Assembly (NCBI GenBank): GCA_026874595.1
Contig: CM049317.1
Span: forward strand, 63,463,118 to 63,527,117
From: Sipunculus nudus
Lineage: Eukaryota > Annelida > Sipuncula > Golfingiida > Sipunculidae
DNA: 64,000 bases
Reading direction: 5' to 3'
Positions 12,481 to 24,612 of this stretch are shown here, piece by piece. The stretch's first letter is position 1. Every line of letters starts with the position of its first letter. The notes beneath the pieces were generated by a model. It saw nothing but the letters and a program-made list of their open reading frames with translations, was not told the DNA's origin and searched no databases. Both the position numbers and the translations under genes were made by a program.

Positions 12481-13499
12481 TTAATATCTATATACAAATA
12501 ATCCTTGCTAGCCACTGGTAATCTTTCTATCTTTTTCTTCCCAATTTTTATTTTTATTTTTACTTTGTTTCTGTCACTTCTTTCTTTTCCACTTTATCAA
12601 TTTGTTTTCATCTTTACCATGTTAAGTTTTCTCCCTTACCCTATAACCTGCACCTACTTCCCCAGTATTATTTATATTAATTAGTCTACCTACTATCATT
12701 ATTATTACTATTATTATTATTTCTGACCAATGTCCTGATTACGTTACCATTGGCATTATTTTCGGGAACATATTATCTCCTAATCTTTTGAATGTTTAAT
12801 GTGTATTACTTATATTTTATTCAAAAGGATCACTCCTTTTCTTTTTTTTTAAATGTTTGTACACTCTGAATTACTAAGCTTTATTTCCTTTTCTTTTAAA
12901 TTATTCGTTTAAACTTTATAGTACACTTTTTGTTATACCATTATTATTATTAGTTTTATTCTTATTATAGTCCGTTTCATCCCCTCATGTCCACCTGATT
13001 TTTGCTATGAAAATTTTTATTAGGTACATTTCAAGGGAAACAATTATAGTGTAGAGGAGAGGATTACAGAACCTAATTTTCAACTAGGTAACTAAATTCC
13101 TACCTTAAGCCATATTTGAGTAACAGAATTTTCTGAAAATATGAGAAATCAGTCTACATTTTACAACATATCAGACCCACTTATGGCGGTCAAGGTCATT
13201 GGTCACATGCAAAAACAGCCTCAACTGACAGCTGCTAATTGGATGATCTTATGTAAACACTCTAAAAATTTAACCAGCTAAAACAAAGATGGCTACTTAT
13301 GGAGGGACACACCATATCTGCCAGATCATGAAAAAGAGACTAAAATGTTGTGAAACATTAACGGGGGATTTATTGTAAAATTCTTAACTGCCATATTAGG
13401 TTGCCACTTCCATATGTTGTTTACTTGGAAAACATTGAAAAATATAAACTTTTAAGTAAATCATCTACAAAAAACAGGTGGACAGCAGGTGGTGAAATG

Positions 13500-13509
13500 G
13501 ACTATAGTA

Positions 13510-13550
<41 letters not shown>

Positions 13551-14265
13551 CATTATTATTGTTATCAGTACTACGTTTGTTATTTTGTTTATATCTGTTA
13601 CATCATTTTTTTGCATAATCATCACTTGTTTTATTTTTCTTAATTTAGCTTTATTATGTTACTTACGTTTATGTTTATTCTTTCCTTTACATACCGGCGG
13701 CCTAGCATGGAACATCTAACGGGCCCGATGGTCGGGGCGGGAGAGACAACTCCTGGGCCGGACAGAGCACTGGGAAATCGTACCTTCCCCTCACTCATAG
13801 AGGGAGTAGGGTTGAGTATCCGGCTCGCGGCACACACTCGACCGATTAATCGGACCGATTTTGGTATTCGACAGGGGACTCGGTTAGGGACTACCATTGG
13901 AAATGGCGGGCTGTACTACGGAGGGCCGCACTTTGGACCCGACGACCCTTCGACGTGACGTCATAATATGGATGACGTCGACCTCCATTCTGTTTCGCGG
14001 AATTCCCGAGTGAAGCGATGTGTACTCACTGTACCCCTCCCACCCAGGGCATCATGGTTATAATATTACTGAATATCCAATCAGCATGTAAATACACTGT
14101 TTCTGGCATTATGGACTCTATACATTGTCGTTGCTTCATATATAATCTCTGTACACGTTCCCACTTAATTACCACATGACGAAGAAGTGTTTGTACTTCG
14201 AAAGCTCCTGTGTTAATAAACTAGTTAGTCAATCTAAAAGGCGTCACTGTTTATCTTAACTGTCG

Positions 14266-14268
<3 letters not shown>
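13500..14268 (+). repeat. Right terminal arm of the Penelope-like element
   Basis: Inverted copy of the left arm, starting with (ATT)n at 13508-13560 and ending at (TA)n after 14268. Open frames inside it are by-products of the GC-rich sequence and are not taken as genes. Confidence 0.75.
14176..14203 (+). ncRNA. Hammerhead-like core in right arm, mutated
   Basis: Same motif as the left arm, but the first core base is changed (ATGACGA instead of CTGACGA), which should abolish catalysis if the motif is a hammerhead. Confidence 0.35.

Positions 14269-14330
<62 letters not shown>
14268..14330. repeat. (TA)n at right border of the Penelope-like element
   Basis: About 62 nt; its duplicate is at 15275-15338. 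Confidence 0.9.
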
Positions 14331-14332
<2 letters not shown>

Positions 14333-14852
14333 AATCAATTATTGCAAAATGTGACGCTGCGATCGGATTTTGAATCTTTTGAATAAAATTTAAATAAATG
14401 TGGTTACAGATCTTTTTTTGTGGAAGGAAAAACTAAAATCACTGTATTACTGGGAATGTTCCATCAAATTATACTGGTATTCAATCCTCCTCTACACTCT
14501 TGTATATCAGAGAAACTGTACGATTTTAATAGTAAAAAAAATGATTATGGATCGGCAAAGCTCATACACACCGACAGTTGTGAAGATTTGCCTAATAAAG
14601 GAAGGTTAGCTAGTTGTTAGTCTTCATCAGTGTTTATGTATAAAAAAGAGTGCCAGAGTTGAATTTATAGTAATACTGAAACAAACAACATGAGATTGTC
14701 ATAATAAACTAACAATATAGGATTAATTTCAGATATTCTGCAAATTTCTCTAGATATTTGTCCAGAATCATGGATAAAACGGTACACATAATTAAATAAA
14801 CAAAACTGCTTACTCGGCGAGGATGCTATATGTTTGGGCTTGTCCGAGAGTC

Positions 14853-15274
14853 GATTAATCGGACCGATTTTGGTATTCGACAGGGGACTCGGTTATGGAC
14901 TACCATTGGAAATGGCGGGCTGTACCACGGAGGGCCGCACTTTGGACCCGACGACCCTTCGACGTGACGTCATAATATGGATGACGTCGACCTTCATTCG
15001 GTTTCGCGGAATTCCCGAGTGAAGCGATGTGTACTCACTGTACCCCGCCCACCCAGGGCATCATGGTTATAATATTACTGAATATCCAATCAGCATGTAA
15101 ATACACTGTTTCTGGCATTATGGACTCTATACATTGTCGTTCCTTCATATATAATCTCTGTACACGTTCCCACTTAATTACCACCTGACGAAGAAGTCTT
15201 TGTACTTCGAAAGCTCCTGTGTTAATAAACTAGTTAGTCAATCTAAAAGGCGTCACTGTTTATCTTAACTTTCG
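14853..15274 (+). repeat. Extra partial copy of the Penelope terminal arm
   Basis: Direct repeat of 13844-14268, created by the 1,009-bp tandem duplication. It keeps the CTGACGA core that is mutated to ATGACGA in the neighbouring arm. Confidence 0.75.
15185..15212 (+). ncRNA. Hammerhead-like core in duplicated arm
   Basis: CTGACGA, stem, GAAA, identical in layout to the left-arm copy and with the unmutated core. Confidence 0.4.
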
Positions 15275-15341
<67 letters not shown>

Positions 15342-15821
15342 AATCAATTATTGCAAAATGTGACGCTGCGATCGGATTTTGAATCTTTTGAATAAAATTT
15401 AAATAAATGTGGTTACAGATCTTTTTTTTGGAAGGAAAAACTAAAATCACTGTATTACTGGGAATGTTCCATCAAATTAAACTGGTATTCATTCCTCCTC
15501 TACACCCTTGTATATCAGAGAAACTGTACGATTTTAATAGTAAAAAAAATGATTATGGATCGGCAAAGCTCATACACACCGACTGTTGTGAAGATTTGCC
15601 TAATAAAGGAAGGTTAGCTAGTTGTTAGTCTTCATCAGTGTTTATGTATAAAAAAGAGTGCCAGAGTTGAATTTATAGTAATACCGAAACAAACAACATG
15701 AGATTGTCATAATAAACTAACAATATAGGATTAATTTCAGATATTCTGCAAATTTCTCTAGATATTTGTCCAGAATCATGGATAAAACGGTACACATAAT
15801 TAAATAAACAAAACTGCTTAC

Positions 15822-15985
15822 TCGGCGAGGATGCTATATGTTTGGGCTTGTCCGAGAGTCCACACACAGCAGTGGATTGGGCGATACATGACACCACTTT
15901 CCATTGATCAGATGCAAAAGGTTGTATGGTACAGTCTTCGTTATCACTTGGGTTTAATAAGTTAGCGCCACCGGAGATATTTTTT
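15822..15985 (-). pseudogene. Copy B exon 5: C-terminal half of CTLD2
   Basis: Readable residues include [19 protein letters not shown] and TAVCGLS, with a GTAAGC donor. The likely TAG acceptor leaves one base before the reading frame, where the phase-1 exon 4 requires two. The first 39 nt of its 3' part are also copied at about 14814-14852 by a tandem duplication. Confidence 0.7.
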
Positions 15986-16299
15986 CTACAAGCACCAAAA
16001 CAGATCTATGTAAAACTTTTGAAATACTGGCTCCTTAAACGGATGAAATATATGAAGGACCTTATTCTGACACTGTGCAAGGAATGCCGTGTGTCGCATT
16101 CTTAAGGAAAAAATAAGAAACGTATGAGACCCTTCGCGATTAGTGTAAACGTGCTTTTGAATGCTTACTTGCTTTAAGTAATGATGTCACGTCATTGCTA
16201 CGAACGCGACAATACGGAATAATGCCAATTAACATATAAACAAGACCACCAGAGGCCACGCTCTTGCCAGAATTCATTTAATCTGTATTATACCAAAAT

Positions 16300-17250
16300 C
16301 AAAGTCAATGCGAGCAGTATGACAAAAACCGAGGTACAGTGAATGTGGCTATGATTGTCTTTGACAAAAAAAGTGAGAAAATCTCTGATCCAGAATGGAA
16401 GACAGATACCTAGGTCATGCCATAAAGAAGACAGATAGAAAGAAAAAGATGCCACAGTGTGATGAGTTTGGACCTATATTGACCAAGTTATGAGAAAAAT
16501 CATATTTTGACATATTTTTTTTTTTACCTTGATCTTGAACTGTGACTTTGACTAAAAATACACAGCTTACTGAAATCGTTCGGATTTACAATATTTGTAG
16601 GTAACAAAGTGATTCCTGCTACACTGTGGCCTGAAGAATGCTATATATTATACGCGAGAAACAAAAAAAAAAAAAAAAACAAGCAAATTTGAGGACAACT
16701 GACAGACGGATATACTGACAAAGTGACACAAAGTGGAGATTAGTTAATTGGTCTAAGTTATGCAGAAGACAATAATGAAAAAAAAATAGACGACAATAGG
16801 TCACCCGGAAAAAAAAACTCTATCCCAGATTTAAAGTCAGATAACCAAACCATGTCATAAAGAAGAGAAAGTGGACAAAATTGAGCTATGCTTTGTCCAG
16901 ATTAGACCAATACTGACAAAGGTACGATTGGAATAATAAATTGACTTGTTTTCTTTATCTTTACCTTGAACGTTGACCTATTTAAAAATTTAAATACAGC
17001 TTCAATAAATCGTTCTGGTATACGCAAGGTGAAAGTTTCAAAGTGATTCCTGTTAAATTGTGGTCTGTAGAATACGACACAGAGTTGAGACAGGATGACT
17101 AGACCATGCTATGGAGAAGATACAGAGGAATAAAATGAAAATTAAATTTGAAGTTTCTTATGACCTTGACCTTGACCTTTGACCTATGATGACAATAGGC
17201 TTCCAATTACCTATCAACTTAAAATGTTTAAAAGCGATTACTGCAAAATT
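16300..17250 (+). repeat. Diverged tandem repeats with TGACCT words, intron 4 of copy B
   Basis: About three diverged units share AAAGTGATTCCTGCTA, CCTTGA-CTTGAAC-TGAC and GGTCATGCCATAAAGAAGA. At 17161-17185 there are four near-contiguous TGACCT words. No coding potential is seen. Confidence 0.5.
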
Positions 17251-17356
17251 ATGGCCAGAAGTGTACTGAAAAACAACCTGATATACGTAACTAACCATCA
17301 TGCTTGCAGAAAACTTCGATTTCCGGCAAACATAAAACAAAAGAGATTTAACATAC

Positions 17357-17605
17357 TCTCATTGTCTTTGTCGATGGCCCATTCTACATTTCGCTAGCCC
17401 ACCCAGAATTCGCGTCCAGGATTGATATATTTCTCAATATCCGCCCAACCGATGTCCCCGAGATCATATGTCCCGTTCACCCACAGGCTGCCGCCTTCGT
17501 GTACATATTCGCTCTTTGCATTTCCCCAGCTTAGTTTCTCCAGTACAAGCTTTATGCAGCCTGTTAGTGTTCGACGACACTTGTACTTTGGACACCAGTT
17601 ACAGG
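17357..17605 (-). pseudogene. Copy B exon 4 with nonsense codon and lost cysteine
   Basis: 249 nt, same length and splice sites as copy C. The FWVGW strand reads FWVG-stop (TGG to TAG at 17394-17396), and the helix Cys (AEC in copy C) is SEY. The rest stays readable ([21 protein letters not shown]), so the damage is recent relative to the duplication. Confidence 0.85.
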
Positions 17606-18046
17606 CTTAGTAAAACTGAAGAAGATAAACAATGACCCATCGGCCGTGACTCTCAGCTTTGTAGCATTACATCATAGACTAACCTTCAAAATGGGAACTT
17701 ATCACCTTTGACCTTCTGATATCAAATTCAACTTTATTTATTAAGTGATCGGCCATTCCTTTGTGAAGTCTGTATCCTGATAGTAACTAAAAAGGCATAC
17801 GTGACCGGTATATACAATTTATATTAGGAGAATTACATTCCTGAAGAACTGTTCTGGCAAGTGTTGTTCAGTTTATACTTGGTGACTGGAATTTATAAGT
17901 AACTAGCATGGCATTTGAGCAGTCTTGAGCTATGCAGATATCTCCCCATAACTGATTCCTTATTTGCATTGTTTACACAATGATGATAATACATTGCTGA
18001 ATTAAAGTAATTGGTAAATCTTTCCTCAAAAAGTAAATTCACCTAC

Positions 18047-18175
18047 AGGTTTCGCAAGGTGCAGGGAGTTTCACGGAACAGCTAAACGCTCTGATTTCGG
18101 GGTTCTTTTTCGATACAGGAAGTCTTACGGCAAGGCATCTTCGGCCGTTATGGTACCCTGTAACCTCAGGTGTTC
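18047..18175 (-). pseudogene. Copy B exon 3: C-terminal half of CTLD1, open
   Basis: 129 nt with a TATTACAG acceptor and GTAGGT donor. Residues include GRRC, FSCSVKLP and PCET. The exon itself is undamaged, unlike exons 2 and 4 of the same gene copy. Confidence 0.75.
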
Positions 18176-18614
18176 CTGTAATACCAACCAGCATGACCAT
18201 AGTTACACATATTGCATAAAAGCAAAGTCTAGTTTGAAAGAAAACCTGTTTAAACATCTTTTTATCAAGCGATTAATAGGCAGAGGAGGAAGAGTGAAAT
18301 GCGAAATCTGATTGCTTACATGTAATCACTTAGAACTCTTGACAAGTACAACATATATCGAAAACATGGGGAGATTGAGTAGAGCTACATAAACATATAC
18401 ATTTGATCAAGTATGGCTTTTTATGTAATGTGAGATATTACCTAAATGATATTGATGTTATTTATTAAATAACGTACTGGGTTGGAATTCGGGAATGTCC
18501 ATATTCATATACATATATTTAAGGTATATTCACGTATCTCTTTAAATATATATATATGAGAGAGAAAAGAGAGAGAGAAAAGAAAGAGACAGAGAAAGAG
18601 TGAGAGAGAAATGT

Positions 18615-18800
18615 ATGAATAGCCATGCTGGATCAGTGTATATAGATGGAAATAGGATACACAGAAAGGTCGGTTCACCGAAGGTGGAAATCGAACCGAC
18701 GATCTTCCGATTTCCGGTCAGGTGCCTTAACCAATTGGCTTCTCCAGATTCCCTTCCCCTTTGTGTATTTGCACACCTATACAGGAACCAGCGAAGTGAC
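18615..18800 (-). mobile_element. tRNA-derived SINE in intron 2 of lectin copy B
   Basis: On the minus strand a tRNA-like head (A-box-like TTGGTTAAGGCACC, B box GGTTCGATTTCC) is followed by a short body. The distal end (TAGCCATGCTGGATCAGTG) recurs at 6322-6384. It is not a functional tRNA gene because the acceptor arms do not close. Confidence 0.6.
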
Positions 18801-19480
18801 GTCACGGTAGTTACGTCATTGTCTCACCCACTGCATTAGTCCGCACGGCGACTTTTGTATGCAGCAGGGAGAACTAATGGCTTATATGGTGTGTGGCATA
18901 TGTTATGAAGAATGTAAGCAAAGACACGCTCAAAGGCTCCCCTACATTGGAGACCACTTATTCTGTAATGAATTGAACTTCTATTATTCTTAAATTGATT
19001 ATTATATATAGAAAAGTGCATTTGTGTGTGTCTGTGCAATACCAGCAAATACACACAGTTCTGATTCTAGACAAGTTCATACTCTGTGCACTAGAATAAA
19101 AGTGGTGTATCCTCTTGGTGAACAAGAGTGCAGCATTTGACATTTTGGTACAAACGAAACTAAAAATCGCCTTAAGGCCATGGGAATTTTAATGACAGCA
19201 TTAGAATGGTTCATGTCGTATCCCATTAGCTGGCCCCGTCAAGGTTGTGTAAACGAAAACATTTCTTAGCGGAACCCCTTAAAGATATGTTTTACCTCAT
19301 TGCTTGATTTTGGATTCCATGATATTTCCCTGTGCACACTTAAGTCGGCGACATGATCAGAAGTCTGGTGTGATTGCTGTGTGCTTACTTAACCTCAATA
19401 CATGACTGCCACAAAATGGCCCAAAGTGTAACAGCAACAATAAAGCAAACATTTTCTGATATGTTCTGTCACGCCAGAAA

Positions 19481-19932
19481 GTCTACTACTTCCACCGGTT
19501 TATGCTGATGTATTTGCATCACTTTATGAAGATCCCGGACCTTTGCTACCTCGGCTCACACGACGTCGGACCACTTAGTCCAATCTGGGACCACAGGGTC
19601 GACGATCTCGGACCACATTGCTTACCATCTCAGACCACACTATCGGATTCCTTCAGACCTCGTTCGGGCTTATGATATCTTTGTGAAATAGATGTATATA
19701 TATTCTGTTTACAAACCATGTAGGAACTTATTGTTTGAACATAAGAACTTTGCTTTACTATAATTTGAAGTAAAGAAAGACAGTAAGAACGAAATATAGA
19801 TGAAAAGACAGTTAGAAAGAAAGACAGAAAGAAAGACAGAAAGAAAGACAGACAGAAAGAACTATAGAAATCAGTTGATATTGAGATAAAAAGTGATTAC
19901 TGAGGAAAAGGGAACAAAGGAAAAAAAGAAGT

Positions 19933-19984
<52 letters not shown>

Positions 19985-20072
19985 TTTTTTTTTTTTTTTA
20001 TGAATGTTGATACCCATTATGCCTTACTATAAAAAAGAGCATGTTTAATAAATTTACTCGTTCTCTTGCGAC

Positions 20073-20129
<57 letters not shown>

Positions 20130-20469
20130 ATAAAGGAGAAAAGAAATGAGAGAAGAATGAAAGAGAGAGAATTTATGTATCATTGATTTATTTATTTTTA
20201 TTTTTGGTCTATGTATATTTTTAAATACCACGTAATTGAATCTTGGACTACATACTGTACCAGTATTTGTTTTGGTTATTTAACTGGGTGATTTTTGTTT
20301 TTGTATTGTGTATTAAATTGTTTATAATCCAAATTAACCTTTCAAATCCTATGATTTAAATCTATTTCATATATGAACTTTTTTTTCTCCGAAACTAATT
20401 TTGAATAATTAATAATCATATGATATATAATAATTATATGATATATAATGCATATTAACATTAACGTGT

Positions 20470-20512
<43 letters not shown>

Positions 20513-20950
20513 ATATGGCTTGTGTGTGTGTCTGAGATGGTGTCTGCGTGTTTGAAATGGGGTTTCTTAGTAGATATATAAAGAGCAATGCAGTAGGTCA
20601 AATTAGTCGATCTCAGAGGATTTTTTAACAATTTTTGCGTTCCAATGAAATAATATGGGGCATAGATGTAAATATATGGAAGCGTGGGTCGTCTTAGATA
20701 AATATTCCCATTCCCAAATATGCATTATTAACAGAACATCTGTTATTCCATAGGAGTATACTGTAAGCAAACAGACCATCATTTGAATGGGTCTGAAACC
20801 GTAATCCGAGATCGTCTTGGCATGATTTAAAGTGGTCCGAGGTCGTCGTCCCAGTGGTCCGACAGTGTTATGGTCCTATCTGAAATGATCCAACTTCGTA
20901 TGTGCAAGATCGCAAAGGTCCAATGTCTCCAGGTACTTGGTTTTCTTTTA
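19481..20950. repeat. Inverted-repeat element in unit B
   Basis: Left arm 19481-19690 and right arm 20780-20950 are inverted relatives rich in CGGACCAC words. The 1.1 kb between holds (GA)n and (TA)n runs and no gene. The same layout recurs in unit C. Confidence 0.5.
19937..20125. repeat. (GA)n microsatellites
   Basis: AG runs at 19937-19980 and 20090-20122 with a T run and GT repeats between. The unit C counterpart is 34079-34130. Confidence 0.85.
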
Positions 20951-22041
20951 GAGAAATCTTGATGTTATTCTGATATGAAATATACCGCTAGGGCTTCTGT
21001 TTCTTTGTCAAATGTATACCATTTTGCAAATACATAGATATTTCTTCGTCAATTGCAAAAAAACCTACATTTAAGCCCTTATCACATCTACCCCATATAA
21101 ATCTCTTCGTCCTCGATACCCAAATTCTACCATTCGTGGACGTCAATTAGTAAAAACAAAAACAAAAACAAAATACTTCGCGCCAAATTTAGGAAGCGAT
21201 ATTCAATCTAGCGCTGTTGGTGGAAACAACTCATATTTTATGGAAAGGGGGTAACATAATATGCGCATAACCTCTTGTTGTTCTCATGTGTATTATCATA
21301 TTTATTATCACTGAAATGGGAATGTTCCTTCAAATCCAATGAAGATCATGCAGATATGTCGAGAAGTGCAAAAGCTATAAAGCAAACAGACATTGTGAAG
21401 ACGGAATTTCTGAAAATATTTGACTTGTTTGTCCAGATTGTTTATTGGGTCTTATCTTGCATCATTTGGAAACCTAATGTTAAATATGCATATGCATTTG
21501 GGGTAAAAAAAAATGATAAACATATTCAACCCAAGGACATGCCTAAATCCTAGAATATGCCTTTGGTACCCATAATATATGGAAAAACGTCAACTTTATC
21601 AGAAATAAATAATGGGTGGAGGTACGAAAGTGGCCAAATAATTCACTCATGTAACGTCTTTCTTACGCTAATGTTCTTTTAATTCCAATGATCTCATCAT
21701 TATGCACTTATGACGTATAATTAGAAATGTTTCATATACCAATGGAAAGTCGTGCCAAACAAAAAAGTTTTCGAATTGAATACGCAGTTTGTAAAAAAGA
21801 GTTGATTTTCCGGATTTTTTCATCATTTATATGTTCGAAGACACCTGTAAATGAGTAAGGGACACCTCAGGGAAGAAAACTAGGGGGTCGCGATAATTCC
21901 CTAGGGGGGGGGGTTCACTTTCTGGTCCATGGACTTCGATGCATACTCTTTTGGCACTCGAGAGTTCCCGGTCTGCGCCCCTTAGCTTTAAAATAAACTC
22001 CCTTAAAGCTAGTACAAAGTTTATTGTACCGGTGGGAATAT

Positions 22042-22049
<8 letters not shown>

Positions 22050-22132
<83 letters not shown>

Positions 22133-22135
22133 CGT
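22050..22135. repeat. (TA)n/(GA)n microsatellite after copy B exon 2
   Basis: (TA)n 22050-22075 joined to (GA)n up to about 22132. The same TA-then-GA arrangement follows exon 2 in copy C (40823-40925). Confidence 0.85.
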
Positions 22136-22180
22136 GTGTGCCTTGATATAATATAGAAATACAATCTTCAAACATGTTAC

Positions 22181-22359
22181 CGTTATATGGAGTCACTGGT
22201 TTGAAGATACCATAGTCTCGTCTTGTCAGAGTAAGCCAGGCTTCCTCTATGTGTTTCTTGTCCATGAATCGAATAAGAGAATTCCTGGAAGAAACATCTT
22301 GTTACTCTTGCAGTAGCTCTTTTCATCCTCATACCGTAGGTCCCTCACGTATTTCCTCG
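22181..22359 (-). pseudogene. Copy B exon 2 with 22-nt frameshifting deletion
   Basis: Acceptor CTACCAG and donor GTAACA are kept. Compared with copy C, 22 nt between CCAGG and AATTCTC are missing, so the frame runs into TAG a few codons later. The downstream part still reads in another frame as [12 protein letters not shown]. Confidence 0.85.
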
Positions 22360-22599
22360 CTGGTAGAAGAATGTTATAATCATTATGTATCATGTACTTT
22401 ATACTATTTCTCAATAAAGCAGTAGTTAAAATATAGTATTCATTTACGCTTGTAATTAATTATTAATCGTCGCGGGGGGTATAAAAAATATACGTTTCTC
22501 GCACAACACTTTAGATTATGTGAACATGCCGTCACATATACATCCATTATAACATAAAATTGCGCCATATATATAAAAAAAAAAAACAAGAAAACCTAC

Positions 22600-22666
22600 G
22601 TTCCCAGCAGTAAACCAGACAGATTAACATCATCAAGGAAAAAAATCCAGTTCTTAGTGTCCTCAT
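22600..22666 (-). pseudogene. Copy B exon 1: signal peptide exon
   Basis: The open 67-nt exon begins M-R-T-L, has a hydrophobic core (MMLICLV) and ends C-W-E before a GTAGGT donor. It aligns codon for codon with exon 1 of copies A and C. Confidence 0.75.
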
Positions 22667-22756
22667 TTTGCAATTTCTGGATTCAGCCCAAATGATGTAC
22701 ATAGGAGCTTTAAGAAGCTTGGTATACGTTGTTTTGGCAGGCTACCCATATCATTA

Positions 22757-22776
22757 TCACATGACCCAGCATGTGA
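22757..22776 (-). promoter_or_regulatory. Paired E-box upstream of copy B
   Basis: Identical TCACATG-N6-CATGTGA motif, 91 nt upstream of the exon 1 start codon. It is preserved although the gene body is disrupted. Confidence 0.4.
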
Positions 22777-24572
22777 CAAAGACACAATGATAACATATCA
22801 TTGGTGGCGGGTGTAACTGATTGGCATAATAAATATTGAAACATGTCAATGGTAGCCAATTAATGTGCCAAGTCTGTTTTTTTTTTATTTATTTTGTGGG
22901 TATTGCTGTAGCTGAGTAAATTTAAAGTGAAATAATCCAGAGCATTATTATTCCTTTTCTTTCACACTATTAGTTTAGTTTTTCTTTCTGCAAAGGATTC
23001 CCAACAAAACCATCCCAACACACGGTCTCAGTAGCCCCCCCCCCCCCCCCCTCCCGAAATCTCAAGCTGCTTACACCTGGTTGTGGTTCTGCGTGTGAGT
23101 AAACATGATCAAAGTGTATTTGTGTTCTACAACAAAGCCGTGTGACCGGAGGTCCGATTTTGCGCTTGCGCGGCAGATCCCAAACAAGGAATAGTCCAAA
23201 CATGAACGTATACACGGTTGTGAAACAATGATCGGAGGCCTGAAAAGAAAATGGAAAAGGCAGGTGGGTGTTGACGCCAGTGACCACGCCCGGTCCATTT
23301 TTATTTTTAATTTGTAACCAGGATTCTGCAAACGGTTTCAGTAGAATATTTAGGCACTACTATTTAATTTCAAAGAGAATACGCTTGTTCTCATGTTAAT
23401 TCTTTGTACGTGATTATCCCTTTAATAAATGTTTCCCTACTGGAGCTTAGTTAGTGATTTGGACAGATAAAATATTGTGTAGCGTCCAGGGTTGAGAGTA
23501 GAGCAAGTAATATGCATACCCTAGGGCTGCGTCATATCAGTATCAGTGCTGTCGTTACTTCAAATGTAGCAAGTGGTGCTTTAACATATTGTTTTTCAAA
23601 TTATATCACATCAGGTGGAACTAGCTGTAATTTCATCCGTGTAAATTGAAGAGAGCAAAGACACAGTAATTTGCCCGGCGAGTTATAGAATTAATTCTGT
23701 AGAATTGATATTCCTGTAAATTCTACGGTACATACGTAACTAAGCACTTCCTTAAGCTTTTATAGCTTTTAAAGTGTATATGGTATTCCATTGTAAAGTA
23801 AATAGGAAAACTCTTTGTAATAGTTTATGCCATAACCCTATTCACTGTAACTGTTATGTGTGTATTGTTTCTTCATTCTAAATGCGCATTCCACTGCCTG
23901 CTCAAATATTTAATTATAGATGATCACAAATAAACACATATTACAGTGTATCATTATGTGCCCTCAAATACCGGAGGCATGGAACACCCCCACGTCCGGG
24001 AGGCTTATGACACGAGATAATATGAATAATGATAAAATGTATTGACATAAATGATTTACTTCTGATACACTTGCTGTTAAACATATGTAACACTGACAAA
24101 ACCTCCAATTTTCTGTGAACTGATGATAATTTGTGACCTTATGGCAAATCACTATACCAACAACAATTATAATATACAAAAAAGTTCATTTATACCAGAG
24201 AAAACGATAACCTGCACTGGAGCCAAACATTCAAGGTCGTGCAATTGAGAATGTATGTGTAATATACAGCCAGCATCAGCATGTGTTGATACTGATTATG
24301 ATTCCTTCAGAGTTAAAAAAAAAACTGCCGGACTGCCATTTATTACCAAGGAAAAAACATATATTAGCAACAGACTTAATTATCATATATCATATTCATG
24401 ATGATACTAGGAATGTAATACAATAACACACGGCCCATACACTACATGGTTTAGTTGTAACTGATTATGCATCCTGAGTTAGGTGTATTTGATAATGTGT
24501 ATTCTAACTCATTAATTTGATAACAAAATAAACTCATGTATGACTAACATTCAACGATCTACTAATGGATCC

Positions 24573-24612
<40 letters not shown>

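Larger units (their letters stand above)
9195..14268 (+). mobile_element. Penelope-like retroelement with inverted terminal arms
   Basis: A degenerate RT plus GIY-YIG coding region (about 10.25-12.48 kb, plus strand) lies between two long inverted arms: about 9200-9990 and about 13500-14268. The arms share the ATT/AAT microsatellite, the GC-rich block with GACGTCATAATATG and the ACTTCGAAAG segment. Penelope-like elements are known to carry terminal repeats in direct or inverted orientation, so this fits one element. Both outer ends abut long (TA)n runs, which suggests insertion into a TA microsatellite. It lies where the 3' exons of lectin copy B would be expected. Confidence 0.8.
13844..15860. 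repeat. Tandem duplication, two 1,009-bp units
   Basis: Unit 1 is 13844-14852 and unit 2 is 14853-15860, with very few differences. Each contains a Penelope terminal arm, (TA)n, about 500 bp of intron sequence and the end of lectin copy B exon 5. The junction at 14851-14856 joins exon 5 sequence (TCCGAGAGTC) directly to Penelope sequence (GATTAATCGG). Confidence 0.85.
15822..22666 (-). pseudogene. C-type lectin-like receptor, copy B: disrupted paralogue
   Basis: Exons recognised on the minus strand: exon 1 22600-22666 (67 nt, signal peptide, open); exon 2 22181-22359 (179 nt instead of 201); exon 3 18047-18175 (129 nt, open); exon 4 17357-17605 (249 nt); exon 5 15822-15985. Lesions: a 22-nt deletion after the LPG codons of exon 2 shifts the frame; TAG at 17394-17396 replaces the second Trp of FWVGW in exon 4; the conserved helix Cys of CTLD2 is Tyr (17505-17507); and the nearest AG of exon 5 gives 164 nt rather than 162, breaking phase. 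No transmembrane or tail exon was found below 15.8 kb, where a Penelope-like element sits. Several independent lesions make expression of a normal receptor very unlikely. Transcription is not excluded. Confidence 0.85.

Noticed and set aside
13640-13958. Open frames in the GC-rich Penelope arm
   Set aside because: High GC lowers stop frequency; the arm is a non-coding terminal repeat and the frames differ between its copies.
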